From positions 1 to 64,000 of the forward strand of contig NZ_QDFT01000014.1 in NCBI RefSeq assembly GCF_003075375.1: a stretch of 64,000 nucleotides of DNA. Reading direction: 5' to 3'. The notes under the pieces are model-generated. The model made no database searches, was not told the DNA's origin, and saw nothing but the letters and a program-made list of their open reading frames with translations. The DNA is from Microbacterium testaceum. GTDB taxonomy: Bacteria; Actinomycetota; Actinomycetes; Actinomycetales; Microbacteriaceae. This document shows positions 17,060 to 27,654 of this stretch, piece by piece; positions within the stretch are counted from its first letter, which is position 1, and each line of letters starts with the position of its first letter. A program made the translations under genes and the position numbers.

Positions 17060-17686
17060 ATGGCCACCCCCGGACCTTCCTCGCGCATCCTCTCTCGCGG
17101 CGACACCGCCGGCATGCTCTTCTTCGTCGTGCTCGGCGTCGGCCTGGCCCTGTGGGCGGTGGTGCAGAGCACGGTGAACATCGTCGCCGCCCTGCCCAAC
17201 CGCGACGTGCGGGTCGCAGCCCCCTTCCTCGACACTGTCGCCCAGGCTCCGCTCGGCCCCGACGGCGCCCCCGTGAGCGTCGAACTCGGCAGCGGTGTCG
17301 TCGTCGCCCCGGAGCTGCCGATCGCCTCACTCGGCGCGCTCGTCATCGCGCAGGTGCTCTTCGCCGCGACGGTCGTGACCGTGGTGGTTCTGCTGCTGAT
17401 CCTGGTCGTCGGCATCCTGCGCGGACGCATCTTCAGCCGACGACACACCGCCCTCGTCTCGGCGGCGGGCATCGTCTCGCTGGTGGGGGTCGCGGGCGTG
17501 CCGTTCTTCCAGAACATGGTGGCCAACGGCGCCCTCGCCTGGATCTCGGACCGCACCTACGAACGCGGACTCGTGCAGACCATCGACCTGCCGGTGCTCT
17601 TCGGCCTCGCATTCGTCGTCGCCCTCGCCGGGACGGTGTTCTCGGTGGGCGACCGTCTGCAGCGCGACACCGAGGGCCTCGTATGA
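17060..17686 (+). CDS. DUF2975-like membrane protein
   Basis: A 208-residue protein with four predicted membrane helices (residues about 17-40, 90-120, 133-155 and 172-195) and one external loop. Together with the following small XRE regulator it forms the common DUF2975/XRE pair found across Gram-positive bacteria; function is unknown. AAGGAG lies 5-6 nt before ATG 17060. Its stop overlaps the next start as ATGA. Divergent from clpC. Confidence 0.78.
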   Translation: MATPGPSSRILSRGDTAGMLFFVVLGVGLALWAVVQSTVNIVAALPNRDVRVAAPFLDTVAQAPLGPDGAPVSVELGSGVVVAPELPIASLGALVIAQVLFAATVVTVVVLLLILVVGILRGRIFSRRHTALVSAAGIVSLVGVAGVPFFQNMVANGALAWISDRTYERGLVQTIDLPVLFGLAFVVALAGTVFSVGDRLQRDTEGLV

Positions 17687-17916
17687 CGCCGGCGGCCGCG
17701 GATGACGGGCCCACCGGCATCCATTGCCGTCTCGACGAACTGCTCGCCGCTCGGGGCATGACGCTCACGCGGCTGAGCGAGCTGGTCGGCGTCTCGGTGG
17801 TCAACCTCTCGGTGCTCAAGAACGACCGCGCCCGCGCGATCCGCTACTCGACGCTCGCCGCGATCTGCCGCGCCCTCGAGTGCGAGGTCGGCGACCTCCT
17901 CACCGTCGCCCCCTGA
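17683..17916 (+). CDS. Small XRE-family HTH regulator
   Basis: A 77-residue Cro/CI-type protein consisting of one helix-turn-helix domain (CRLDELLAARGMTLTRLSELVGVS, YSTLAAICRALECEVGDLL). The family (YozG-like) usually partners a DUF2975 membrane protein, as here, with translational coupling (ATGA). The likely target is the TTATCG/CGATAA palindrome upstream of the pair. Confidence 0.88.
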   Translation: MTPAAADDGPTGIHCRLDELLAARGMTLTRLSELVGVSVVNLSVLKNDRARAIRYSTLAAICRALECEVGDLLTVAP

Positions 17917-17961
17917 CCCCCCTCTCCCCCTCCTCCCCCTCCTCCCTTCCCCCTCCGCTCC

Positions 17962-18122
17962 ATCGGCGCCAAATGGCACCGACGAAGAGCACCCACAACA
18001 CTTCGACGCCAACCAACCACGCCCCCCGCACCGCAGCGCGATACGCGCCGCGCCCCCGCAACGCCGCCTTCATCGGCACCAAATGGCACCGATGAAGAAC
18101 TCCCACGACACTTCAGCGCCAC
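17962..18122. repeat. Direct repeat of about 50 bp, ATCGGCxCCAAATGGCACCGA
   Basis: Copy 1 (17962-18013) and copy 2 (18071-18122) are 109 bp apart. Their first 28 bases differ at two positions and similarity continues through CCCACRACACTTC. In copy 2 the sequence has dyad symmetry: TTCATCGG (18069-18076) with CCGATGAA (18089-18096). The repeats fill the gap between the convergent XRE and DUF559 genes. Confidence 0.8.
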
Positions 18123-18147
18123 CGAAGCAGCGCGTGAGCCCGCGGCG

Positions 18148-19080
18148 TCACCCCAACAGCCGCCCGACACGGGCGAGGAAGGGACCCGGATCGGTGAAGA
18201 CGTCCAACGAGGTGATGCGCACGACGCGCCACCCGAGGTCGGCGAGCAGCTCGTAGCGGCGCAGGTCCCGCTGCCACTGCCGCCGGTCGCGCAGGTGATG
18301 CTCGCCCTCGTACTCGATTCCGACACGTTGATCCGGGTACGCGAGGTCGAGGCGCGCGACGAACGATCCATCCGACGCGCGCACGACGTGAGCCGGGCGC
18401 GGCTCCGGCAGCCCCGCGTCCACGAGCAGCAGTCGCGTCCACGACTCGGGTCGCGATGAGGAGCCGTCGCGCACCCGGTCGAGAGCCGCGCGCAAGGCGC
18501 GGGCGCCGTGTCGACGGGATGCCGCGACGGCGGCCTCGAGCAGGTCGAGCGATCCGAGAGCTTCGGGGTCCCGCCGATGCTGCGGCCGGCGGACGATGGC
18601 GTCGCCGAGGGCGACCAGGTCGTAGGGGTGGTCGATGTCCGGGGCGAGGTGCACCCACGTGGTCGCCGGCGAGGTGAGACGGATGCCGTGAACCGGGTGC
18701 TCTCGCACCGAAACCGATTCGGCACTCAGGGAGTGTCCCCGCACGCCACGGCCGTCGGGAGCGCGGCGGGGCTGCGCGACCGACACGTGCACCTGGTCGA
18801 GCCGAAGCGCCGTGGGAAGGGGGAGGTTCCACGCCGTCGCCGCGCTGCCGTGACTGAAGAACGCGTGCGGGGACATCCGCGTGGCGTACGCGAGCATCAG
18901 ATCGAGATGAGTGCGTGGCTCCTCGGCATCCACTTCTCGTACGCCGTGGAACGGACGACGCAGCTCAGCGGAGCGGAGCCGCCCGGCCGTCACGCCCGAC
19001 CGACGAGCCGCGCCGACACTGAAACGGGAGCCGAGCTCCGGGGGAAACGATCCGACCGCCATCCCCGCATGCTGGACCAC
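18148..19080 (-). CDS. AbiEi-like / DUF559 endonuclease-fold protein
   Basis: A 310-residue protein. The N-terminal half (FSVGAARRSGVTAGRLRSAEL, HAFFSHGSAATAWNLPLP) resembles the wHTH/AbiEi-type domain seen in actinobacterial proteins related to type IV antitoxins. The C-terminal 100 residues are DUF559, a Vsr/PD-(D/E)XK-like nuclease fold (RLDLAYPDQRVGIEYEGEHH, WQRDLRRYELLADLGWRVVRI). Start GTG 19080 sits very close to GGAGGAA; ATG 19062 (MAVGSF) is an alternative. Such genes are abundant in Microbacteriaceae, usually alone, and their role is unproven. Confidence 0.8.
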   Translation of the reverse strand: MVQHAGMAVGSFPPELGSRFSVGAARRSGVTAGRLRSAELRRPFHGVREVDAEEPRTHLDLMLAYATRMSPHAFFSHGSAATAWNLPLPTALRLDQVHVSVAQPRRAPDGRGVRGHSLSAESVSVREHPVHGIRLTSPATTWVHLAPDIDHPYDLVALGDAIVRRPQHRRDPEALGSLDLLEAAVAASRRHGARALRAALDRVRDGSSSRPESWTRLLLVDAGLPEPRPAHVVRASDGSFVARLDLAYPDQRVGIEYEGEHHLRDRRQWQRDLRRYELLADLGWRVVRITSLDVFTDPGPFLARVGRLLG

Positions 19081-19143
19081 TTCCTCCAGGGCGGCGCGCG
19101 CCGCAGGACATCCGGTGCAGAACGGCCCCGTGGGGAGGAGCGG

Positions 19144-19863
19144 TCAGCGGGTTCCGAGCACGGGTACCGGATCGGCGACCTGCACCCCGCCGCCGGAGAG
19201 CACGAGCGACACCTCGCCCTGACCCGCCTCGCGGCCGATGTCGGCCAGGGTGACCCGGGGCGCGAAGTCCATCGTGCAGATCTGGTCGGCCGGCGGCGTG
19301 GCGAACTGCACCTCGACGGTCTCGCCCTGCGAGGTCACCGACTCGACCGTCGGCACGCACCCCGAGCTGCCGTACGTCACGATCGCCACCATCGAACGGT
19401 CGACCCAGCCGGCGCTGGCGGTCAGATCGGTCGGCGCGGCGGGGACGCTCGCGAGGGCGTCCAGACGCGTCTTGCCCTCGACAGCACCCGACACGGTGAC
19501 GGCGAGCGGCTGCGCCGCATCCACCCCCGCCGGAAGGGGCACGAGCGTGGCGCGAGGCGCCATGTCGCGCGTGCACGCGTCGCGCTGCGCGTCCGCCAGG
19601 GTCACGGTGACCACGCCGTTCGCGACGGTCGGCTCACCCTCGACCACGGGAACGCACGACGAGCTGCCGTACGTCACGACCGCGATCGCGCGACCGGCGT
19701 CGACCCACGCGGCCGCGATGTCGGCGCCCGGGGCCGAGGTGACGGCATCCGGTGTCGACGATGAAGGGGCGGAGGCCGCTCCCGAGGCGCAGCCGGTGAG
19801 GGCGCCGGCGGCGAGCAGGCTCGCGCCGAGCAGGCCGATGAGGGTCAGGCGGTGACGGGACAT
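19144..19863 (-). CDS. Lipoprotein with two tandem homologous domains
   Basis: A 239-residue exported lipoprotein: signal peptide with lipobox LTGC, a Ser/Ala/Pro linker, then two repeats of about 80 residues. Each repeat has VDxxxxxAxVTYGSSxCVP, a VxV strand block, a second Cys followed by T-x-D, and APRxTL. The paired Cys in each repeat suggest a disulfide. GGAGG precedes ATG 19863. No catalytic motif recognised. It lies between the DUF559 gene and cardiolipin synthase, same strand, not obviously an operon. Confidence 0.8.
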   Translation of the reverse strand: MSRHRLTLIGLLGASLLAAGALTGCASGAASAPSSSTPDAVTSAPGADIAAAWVDAGRAIAVVTYGSSSCVPVVEGEPTVANGVVTVTLADAQRDACTRDMAPRATLVPLPAGVDAAQPLAVTVSGAVEGKTRLDALASVPAAPTDLTASAGWVDRSMVAIVTYGSSGCVPTVESVTSQGETVEVQFATPPADQICTMDFAPRVTLADIGREAGQGEVSLVLSGGGVQVADPVPVLGTR

Positions 19864-19939
19864 GCGGACCTCCGGGGGGCGGGTTCGGCATCCATGATGC
19901 CGAAGAATCCTGGATGCCGACGGCGAACGCCGCGCCGGA

Positions 19940-21406
19940 TCACTGCAGCGCGGAGGTGAGGCGCGCGAGGTTGTCGAGGATCGTGGAGCGCAACGGCTGG
20001 CGGCGCCACTCCTCGATCGTGAGCTGGCGGCTGAGGGTGCGGTAGGTGTGCTCGACGGCGCGCATGTCGCGGACGAACTCCTCGCCCCGCACCAGCATCG
20101 AGACCTCGAGGTTGAGACCGAACGACCTCATGTCCATGTTGCTCGAGCCGATGACCGCGACCTCGTCGTCGATCGTGACGCTCTTGCTGTGCAGGATGAA
20201 CGGCTTGCGGTACATCCAGATGATGACCCCCGCGCGTAGCAGGGCTTCGTAGTAGCTGCGCTGCGCGTGGTAGACCATCGCCTGGTCGCCCTCTTCGGAC
20301 ACGAAGAGCTCGACGTGCACCCCGCGCTGACAGGCGGTCGTGATGGCCAGCAGCAGTGCCTCGTCGGGGATGAAGTACGGGCTGACGATGATGATGCGCT
20401 TCTGCGCCGCGAAGAGCAGGCCGAGGAACAGCTTGAGGTTGTTCTGAAAGTCGAAGCCGGGGCCCGACGGCACGATCTGGCAGTCGAGGTCGCCCGGGCC
20501 GGACGTGACCGAGAACAGGTCGATCTCGTCGGTGAGGGTCTCGTCGGTCTCGCTGTACCAGTCCGAGAGGAAGACCGCGTTGATGCTCGCGACGACGGGG
20601 CCCTCGACCCGCACCATCAGGTCGACCCAGTGCAGGCCGCGGCGGATGTTGCGGCGCAGGTTGTACGACGAGTCCGTGACGTTCTGCGAGCCCATGTAGG
20701 CCACGTCGCCGTCGATGACGAGGAGCTTGCGGTGGTTGCGCAGGTCGGGACGCTGGTAGCGCCCGCGCAGCGGCTGAACGGGCAGCATGAGGTGCCAGTG
20801 CGCCCCCATCGCGTCCAGGCGCCGCAGGGTCTGCTTGTAGCGGGGCTTGCCGCGGTTGGCCCAGTGATCGAGGAGCACACGCACGACCACGCCGCGCTCC
20901 GCCGCCTCTTCGAGCGCGCGGAAGAAGTTGTCGGTCGAGTCGTCGGTCTGCAGGATGTAGAACTCGACGTGCACGTACCGTTTCGCCTGGCGGATCGCGT
21001 CGGCCATGGCATCCAGGCTCTGCTGGTAGTCGGCGATGAGGGTCGCGGCGTTGTCGCCCGCGATGGGCATGGCCCCCAGGTTGCGGTTGAGCTGCACGAG
21101 AGAGCGGAACCACTGGGGGGCGTTCGGCCGCAGCGTGCCGAAATCGAGCGACGCACTCGTGTCGTGGATGTAGTGGTTGATGTCGGCCTGCTTGCGGCGG
21201 CGCTTGCGCGGCAGGCGCGGGTTTCCGATGAGCAGGAAGAGCAGGACGCCGACGAACGGGATGAAGTAGATCGCGAGCAGCCAGGCCATGGCGGCGGTGG
21301 GGCGGCGATTGCGCGGCACGATGATGATCGCGGCGATGCGCACCACGAGGTCGACCACGAAGAGCGTGATGACGAGCCAGCTCGCGTCGAACGTGGCGGT
21401 GAACAC
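19940..21406 (-). CDS. cls: Cardiolipin synthase (phospholipase D family)
   Basis: A 488-residue membrane enzyme that makes cardiolipin by phosphatidyl transfer. Two N-terminal membrane helices (residues about 8-60, including IPFVGVLLFLLIGNPRLPR) precede two PLD domains with HKD motifs: HRKLLVIDGD...GSQN and HSKSVTIDDE...GSSNMD. The start is GTG 21406, with AGGAGG about 5 nt upstream; the longer open frame runs back into the next gene's region and is rejected. A small membrane-protein gene lies 62 bases upstream on the same strand. Confidence 0.93.
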   Translation of the reverse strand: MFTATFDASWLVITLFVVDLVVRIAAIIIVPRNRRPTAAMAWLLAIYFIPFVGVLLFLLIGNPRLPRKRRRKQADINHYIHDTSASLDFGTLRPNAPQWFRSLVQLNRNLGAMPIAGDNAATLIADYQQSLDAMADAIRQAKRYVHVEFYILQTDDSTDNFFRALEEAAERGVVVRVLLDHWANRGKPRYKQTLRRLDAMGAHWHLMLPVQPLRGRYQRPDLRNHRKLLVIDGDVAYMGSQNVTDSSYNLRRNIRRGLHWVDLMVRVEGPVVASINAVFLSDWYSETDETLTDEIDLFSVTSGPGDLDCQIVPSGPGFDFQNNLKLFLGLLFAAQKRIIIVSPYFIPDEALLLAITTACQRGVHVELFVSEEGDQAMVYHAQRSYYEALLRAGVIIWMYRKPFILHSKSVTIDDEVAVIGSSNMDMRSFGLNLEVSMLVRGEEFVRDMRAVEHTYRTLSRQLTIEEWRRQPLRSTILDNLARLTSALQ

Positions 21407-21468
21407 GGATCCTCCTGGGCGGGTTGTGCACCCAGCGTAGCGACGACCTCGGACAGAGGTCGCGGTCG

Positions 21469-21666
21469 TCAGTTCGCGGAGCCGTCGCCGGCGGGAGCCG
21501 CGGGCGGGAGGCCGCGCTTGGCGCGCTCCTGCGCCTCGATGCGGGCGTAGGCCTTGCGCTCGGTGCGGTCCATGCGGATGACGTTGCGGAGGATGAAGAA
21601 GAACACGACCGACACGACGAGGGTCGGCAGAATCGCCCACAGCATCGCGGTCCAGGTCTCGTCCAT
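21469..21666 (-). CDS. Small single-helix membrane protein
   Basis: A 65-residue protein with one membrane helix (residues about 8-28, LWAILPTLVVSVVFFFILRN), then a charged cytoplasmic helix (RMDRTERKAYARIEAQERAKRG) and a Pro/Ala tail. ATG 21666 preceded by TGAGGGC. Similar small proteins are common next to unrelated genes in actinobacteria; no function can be given. It may be co-transcribed with cls. Confidence 0.7.
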   Translation of the reverse strand: MDETWTAMLWAILPTLVVSVVFFFILRNVIRMDRTERKAYARIEAQERAKRGLPPAAPAGDGSAN

Positions 21667-22898
21667 GCCCTCAAGGATACCCGCGGTGTCTGGGCGCCCG
21701 CCCCGGACGACTCCTCCCCACCCGGTCGAGCGGCGAAGTCATCCACCGTCGAGCTATCGGGCTCCGCGCACGATACGGCGGTGCGGCCATTCTCGACCCA
21801 TGACCACCACCATCGTCCGCGCCACCTCGTCGTCCGCGTTCCTGTCCGTCGTCCCCCACCTGCTCGAATGCACGCCCCGGCAGAGCCTCGTCATCGTGCC
21901 CTTCGACGGCAACCAGTCCCTCGGGGCTATGCGCGTGGACCTGCCGCCCGAGGGCGACGCCGCCGAAGACGGGCTGGCCTCGACCGTCATCGGCATGGCC
22001 TGCAAGGTGCGCCGCACCGACGGTGTCGCGATCGTCGTCTACGCGGACGCCCCGCTCGCGGCGGGGCTGCCGCATCTCGGATTCGTGGATGCCGTGCGCT
22101 CCCGCGCGCAGATCTGCGGCTTACGCCTTGTCGACGCCCTCGTGGTCGGCGCGGACGGGTGGGCCAGCTTCTTCGAGCCGGCGGCGATCCACCCGCTCGC
22201 CGAGATCGCGGCTCACCCGGCGCCGACCGTCGACGGCGTCGAGGTGCACCCCGATCAGACGTCCGCCGCGGCCCTGCCCGACGTCGACGCCGAGTCGGCC
22301 CGCGCGTTCGGCCGACTCCTCGACGATGTCGAAGTCGCGCTGCACCGCACCTCCGCGCGGCGACGCGTGGGCCCCGCGCGTCGCGCCCGGATCGACGAGG
22401 CCGTGGCCGGGATCGGCGATCCGCCGGCGCTGTTCGAACGGATCGCGTCGACGCCGACCGACCAGCTCGGTCTGGGCCACCTGGCGGCCCTCGGCTTCTG
22501 CCTCGAGCGCCCGGCCCTGCGCGACGTCGCCCTGGTGCAGTGGGCCACGGATCTCCCGACGGGAGATGCCGTCCTGCACGCGCAGACGGAGTACCGCACC
22601 GGCACGCCGATCCCTCCGGATCTCGCGCGTCCCCTGTACGGCGAGGGCGCCCTGCCCGACCCGTCGCGACTGCGTGCCGGCCTCGACGCGTGCCGGCGGG
22701 TGGCCGCGCTCACGCCGGAGGACCGTCGACCCGGACCTCTCGCGGCCTGCGCGTGGCTCGCGTGGGCGGGCGGCCGCGCCAGTCACGCTGCCACCTACGC
22801 CGAACGGGCCCTGCGCATCGACGCACGGCACGGTCTCAGCGAGATCGTGCTCACGCTGGTGTCGGCCGGACAGCTGCCGGAGTGGGTGTACGAACGCC

Positions 22899-24419
<1,521 letters not shown>

Positions 24420-24518
24420 CGTCAAGCTCCTCGGGGTCTCGCCCATTCTATTCGGCGCGTCCGAGCGCTCCGCGGCGCGCACCCCCGCCCGATCGGCCGG
24501 CGCCGCCCCGGCTCCGCC

Positions 24519-25373
24519 TCAGCGCAGCGAGATCTCGGCGTTGTCGATGAAGCGGTGCCCACCCACGGTCGCGGCGATCAGCGCCAGAGCCCGGCCGTGG
24601 TGGCCCTCGTCGACGGGCAGGAACGTGGCGGGATCGACCACGCTGAGGTACTCCAGCGAGATGCGCTGCTCGCCCATCAGCGACGATTGCGCGGCGGCGA
24701 TGCAGGCGTCGACGCCCATGTCCGCATTGGATGCCGCCGCCTCGAGCGCGCGCGGAAGCTTGGCAGCGGCGCGGCGATCCGCCTCGTCGAGCAGGGCGAC
24801 GCGACTCGAGATCGGCAGACCGTCCTCGGTGCGCACGGTCGGGACCGAGACGACCTCGACGGCGAAGTCGAGATCGCGCACCATGCGTCGCACCAAGAAG
24901 ATGCGCTGCGGATCGCGCTCCCCGTAGACGACCACGTCCGGCGCGATCAGGTGGAAGAGCTTGGCCTCGACGGTGAGGACGCCGTCGAAGTAGAACGGGC
25001 GCACCCGTCCCTCGTACCGCAGGCCCACGTCACCCGCCGACACCCGCGTGGTGGCCGTGCCCGCGGGCAGGAATTCCGCCGCGGACGGGGCGAAGACCAC
25101 GTCGACGCCCAGCTCGTCGAGCACGCGCGCGTCCGCCTCGGGCGAGCGCGGGTAGGCGGCGGTCTCATCGGCCGTGCGGAAGCGCAGCGGGTTGACGAAC
25201 GTCGAGACGACGACGATGTCGGCGCGCTCGCGCGCCTCGCGGATGAGGTCGACGTGGCCGTCGTGCAGCGCACCCAGCGTCGAGACGAGCGCGACGCGCG
25301 GACGGTCGGTGGGTCGGTCCGCGCCGCGGATCTCGCCGAGTCGAGTGCGCAGATCGTCGAGGGTGCGGATCAT
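24519..25373 (-). CDS. panC: Pantothenate synthetase-like protein (divergent PanC)
   Basis: A 284-residue member of the PanC family (ATP-dependent joining of pantoate and beta-alanine). The nucleotide HxGH is kept (GALHDGH) as are SSR and the overall layout. By eye against M. tuberculosis PanC, several conserved active-site positions differ: Met40 to Leu (STLGALH), Gln72 to Arg (NPLRF), Lys160 to Arg and Gln164 to Arg (GERDPQR). The two glutamines bind pantoate, so substrate or activity may have changed. ATG 25373 overlaps the DUF2520 stop (ATGA), coupling the two genes. Confidence 0.8.
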   Translation of the reverse strand: MIRTLDDLRTRLGEIRGADRPTDRPRVALVSTLGALHDGHVDLIREARERADIVVVSTFVNPLRFRTADETAAYPRSPEADARVLDELGVDVVFAPSAAEFLPAGTATTRVSAGDVGLRYEGRVRPFYFDGVLTVEAKLFHLIAPDVVVYGERDPQRIFLVRRMVRDLDFAVEVVSVPTVRTEDGLPISSRVALLDEADRRAAAKLPRALEAAASNADMGVDACIAAAQSSLMGEQRISLEYLSVVDPATFLPVDEGHHGRALALIAATVGGHRFIDNAEISLR

Positions 25374-26089
25374 CCGTCGATCGTAGCGTCGCCGTCACGC
25401 ACGCTCCGGCCGGCTCCCTCGGCGAGGGCCTGGTCGACGGTGGAGCGGACGAGGGCCGAGAGGTACCCGCCGGGGTTGTCGACGCCGACACGCGTCAGCA
25501 GCTCGGAGCTCTGCCGCACGATCGAGCGCGAGAACTCCGTCGCCGTCGCGATGGCCTCGGCGTACGTCGGCCGGTCCTCTTCGGCGACGACCACCGGTTC
25601 GCACCCGAGCTCGACGGCGAGGGCCTGCGCGATCGGCAGCACCGGCCCCGGGGCGGTGACGGCGGCGTACGCCTGGGCGAGCTGTCGCAGGTCGACGGAC
25701 GACGCTCCCGTGAACGAGATGGCCGGGTGGATCGCGAGGGGGATCGCCCCGCGCAAAGCCGCCGGGTCGAGCACGCGCGCCCCGTACCCCGCATCGGTGT
25801 GCAGCACCAGCTGCCCGGGCTGCCAGGCGCCGAGGTCGGCCAGCCCTGCCACGAGCCCCGGGATCTCATCGTGCGGGACGGCGATGACCACGAGCTCGCT
25901 GCGGCGCACCACCTCGTCGGCGGCGAGGACGGGCAGTCCCGGCAGGATGGCCTCGACGCGGTCGTCGTCCGATCCCGAGGTGATGCCGGTGAGCGCGTGC
26001 CCGGCTCCCGCGAGGGCCGCACCGATGACGGGCCCCACCCGGCCCGCGCCGATGACGCCGACGCCCAGACGTCCGTCGCGGCCGCTCAT
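25370..26089 (-). CDS. Rossmann-like and DUF2520 domain protein
   Basis: A 239-residue NAD(P)-binding protein: GVIGAGRVG at the N-terminus, a Rossmann domain to about residue 120 (HTDAGYGARVLDP, IHPAISFTG), then an alpha-helical DUF2520 domain resembling ketopantoate-reductase/6-phosphogluconate-dehydrogenase C-termini. It commonly precedes panC in actinobacteria and is a candidate for a step of pantothenate synthesis, though unproven. ATG 26089 overlaps the upstream stop as ATGA; GTG 26098 is less likely. Confidence 0.85.
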   Translation of the reverse strand: MSGRDGRLGVGVIGAGRVGPVIGAALAGAGHALTGITSGSDDDRVEAILPGLPVLAADEVVRRSELVVIAVPHDEIPGLVAGLADLGAWQPGQLVLHTDAGYGARVLDPAALRGAIPLAIHPAISFTGASSVDLRQLAQAYAAVTAPGPVLPIAQALAVELGCEPVVVAEEDRPTYAEAIATATEFSRSIVRQSSELLTRVGVDNPGGYLSALVRSTVDQALAEGAGRSVRDGDATIDG

Positions 26090-27654
26090 CCGGCCCACCG
26101 GTGGCTGCGGTCGCCCGCCGCCGCGACGACGGCCGCGTGCGCCGTCTTCTCGAAGAGCGCGACGGCGTCATCGCGGTCGAGTGCACCCACCGCGGTCTGC
26201 ACGCTCCCGGCGATCACGTGGCCGACGACCGTCGCCGTGCCCAGGGCCCGCGCCACCGGGCCCTGATGGATCCCGACCGACTGCAGGCGGGCGAGGGGCA
26301 GGATGCTGAGCGAGCGCCGCACCCATCCGTGGCGCAGCAGCAGGGCATCGGCCGTCACGAGGGCGCCGTTGCGCCGCCACGACAGCGGCCGCAGCCACCG
26401 CGCACGAGCCGGGGTGGTCGTGTAGGGATCGTCGTCCACCGGACCCAGGATGCCGTCCCGGAACACGAGTGTCCATTCCTCGGCCGACAGACCCGGGGCG
26501 AGGATCCGGAGCACGCGTTCGACGTCGTCGCGCGTGCCGATGGGCAGGACGGCGGCGAACTGGTCGGTGCTGGTGTCCGTCGACGAGCGACCCGACAAAC
26601 GGTTGACCGAGACGGCCCACCATCCGAACGGACGCCACAGCAGCGGCTGATGCACCTCTATCGCGTGCACCCGCCCCGGGGGAACGACCTCGGACACCGT
26701 CGTGAACAGCCCGAACGTGACGCGCACCCCGTCGGGGGTCGGCGCGATCGAGTAGCGCAGCCCCCGCGCAATGGACCGCACGTAGTACGCACCGAACGCC
26801 AGGAACATGGGGACGACGGTGAAGAGCAGCCACAGCGTCGAGACCGAGGCGGCCACCGCGATACCCCCCACCAGGGCGATGAGGACGAGCGTCGATCCGC
26901 TCAGGACACGGGATGCCACGAGACGGCCGATCGGGATGCGGACAATGGTCTCGGGCTCCGCGTCGCCGAAATCCTCACCGTCGACGAGCTGCTGCAGCCC
27001 CGAGCCCACGGCATCCGCCGCCTGGCGCACGAGCGACCCGCGTTCGCCGTCCTTCGCCCGCGCCTCGGCCAGTCGCCGGCCCGACGCGAGGCGCAGGATG
27101 TCGCCGCGGATGGCCTCGGCATCCTTGCCCGAGAGGTATTCGAGCCGGACGTTCGCGTCCAGGCCCGCGCCGACGACCTCGAGCTTGGCCAGACCGAGCA
27201 GTCGCGCGATCATCGGGCGCGTCAGGTTGACGCCCTGGACGCGGTCGAGCGGCGCCCGCCGATGCGTGCGGAACAGCACCCCGGAGCGGACCTCGACGTC
27301 GTCGTCGCCGATGCGCAGAGTGTGGAACCTCCACGACAGGCGGAACAGCACGAGCAGCACGACGAGCACCCCGAGGGTGATCCCGCCGGCGATGAGGATC
27401 AGGTTGTTCGCGAACAGGAAATCGACGGGGTCGGGCGGCAACTCCCCCGGCGGCAGGTCGGTGAAGACGGGGAAGAACAGCTCGATCAGGCGCTCGCGCA
27501 GGTTCGCCACGATCACACCGATCACGACGAGCAGCGTCAGTCCCCCGCGCAGCAGCGGCGTCAGCGGGTGCAGGCGGTGCCACTCGCCGTCGCTGTACGG
27601 CGAGCGCACGACGGCGCGCGGCGGCGCACCGGTGCCGGCGGCCGGATCGCTCAC
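26086..27654 (-). CDS. YdbT-like membrane protein with bacterial PH-like (bPH2) domains
   Basis: A 522-residue protein with four membrane helices in two pairs (near residues 27-50, 75-100, 225-250 and 255-270) and three bPH2/YdbT segments (FHTLRIGDDDVEVRSGVLF, LRYSIAPTPDGVRVTFGLF, NGALVTADALLLRHGWVRRS). The layout equals B. subtilis YdbT, whose locus protects against certain bacteriocins. GTG 27654 overlaps the stop of the upstream ydbS-like gene. The open frame extends beyond this start but only as a shadow of ydbS. Confidence 0.85.
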   Translation of the reverse strand: MSDPAAGTGAPPRAVVRSPYSDGEWHRLHPLTPLLRGGLTLLVVIGVIVANLRERLIELFFPVFTDLPPGELPPDPVDFLFANNLILIAGGITLGVLVVLLVLFRLSWRFHTLRIGDDDVEVRSGVLFRTHRRAPLDRVQGVNLTRPMIARLLGLAKLEVVGAGLDANVRLEYLSGKDAEAIRGDILRLASGRRLAEARAKDGERGSLVRQAADAVGSGLQQLVDGEDFGDAEPETIVRIPIGRLVASRVLSGSTLVLIALVGGIAVAASVSTLWLLFTVVPMFLAFGAYYVRSIARGLRYSIAPTPDGVRVTFGLFTTVSEVVPPGRVHAIEVHQPLLWRPFGWWAVSVNRLSGRSSTDTSTDQFAAVLPIGTRDDVERVLRILAPGLSAEEWTLVFRDGILGPVDDDPYTTTPARARWLRPLSWRRNGALVTADALLLRHGWVRRSLSILPLARLQSVGIHQGPVARALGTATVVGHVIAGSVQTAVGALDRDDAVALFEKTAHAAVVAAAGDRSHRWAG

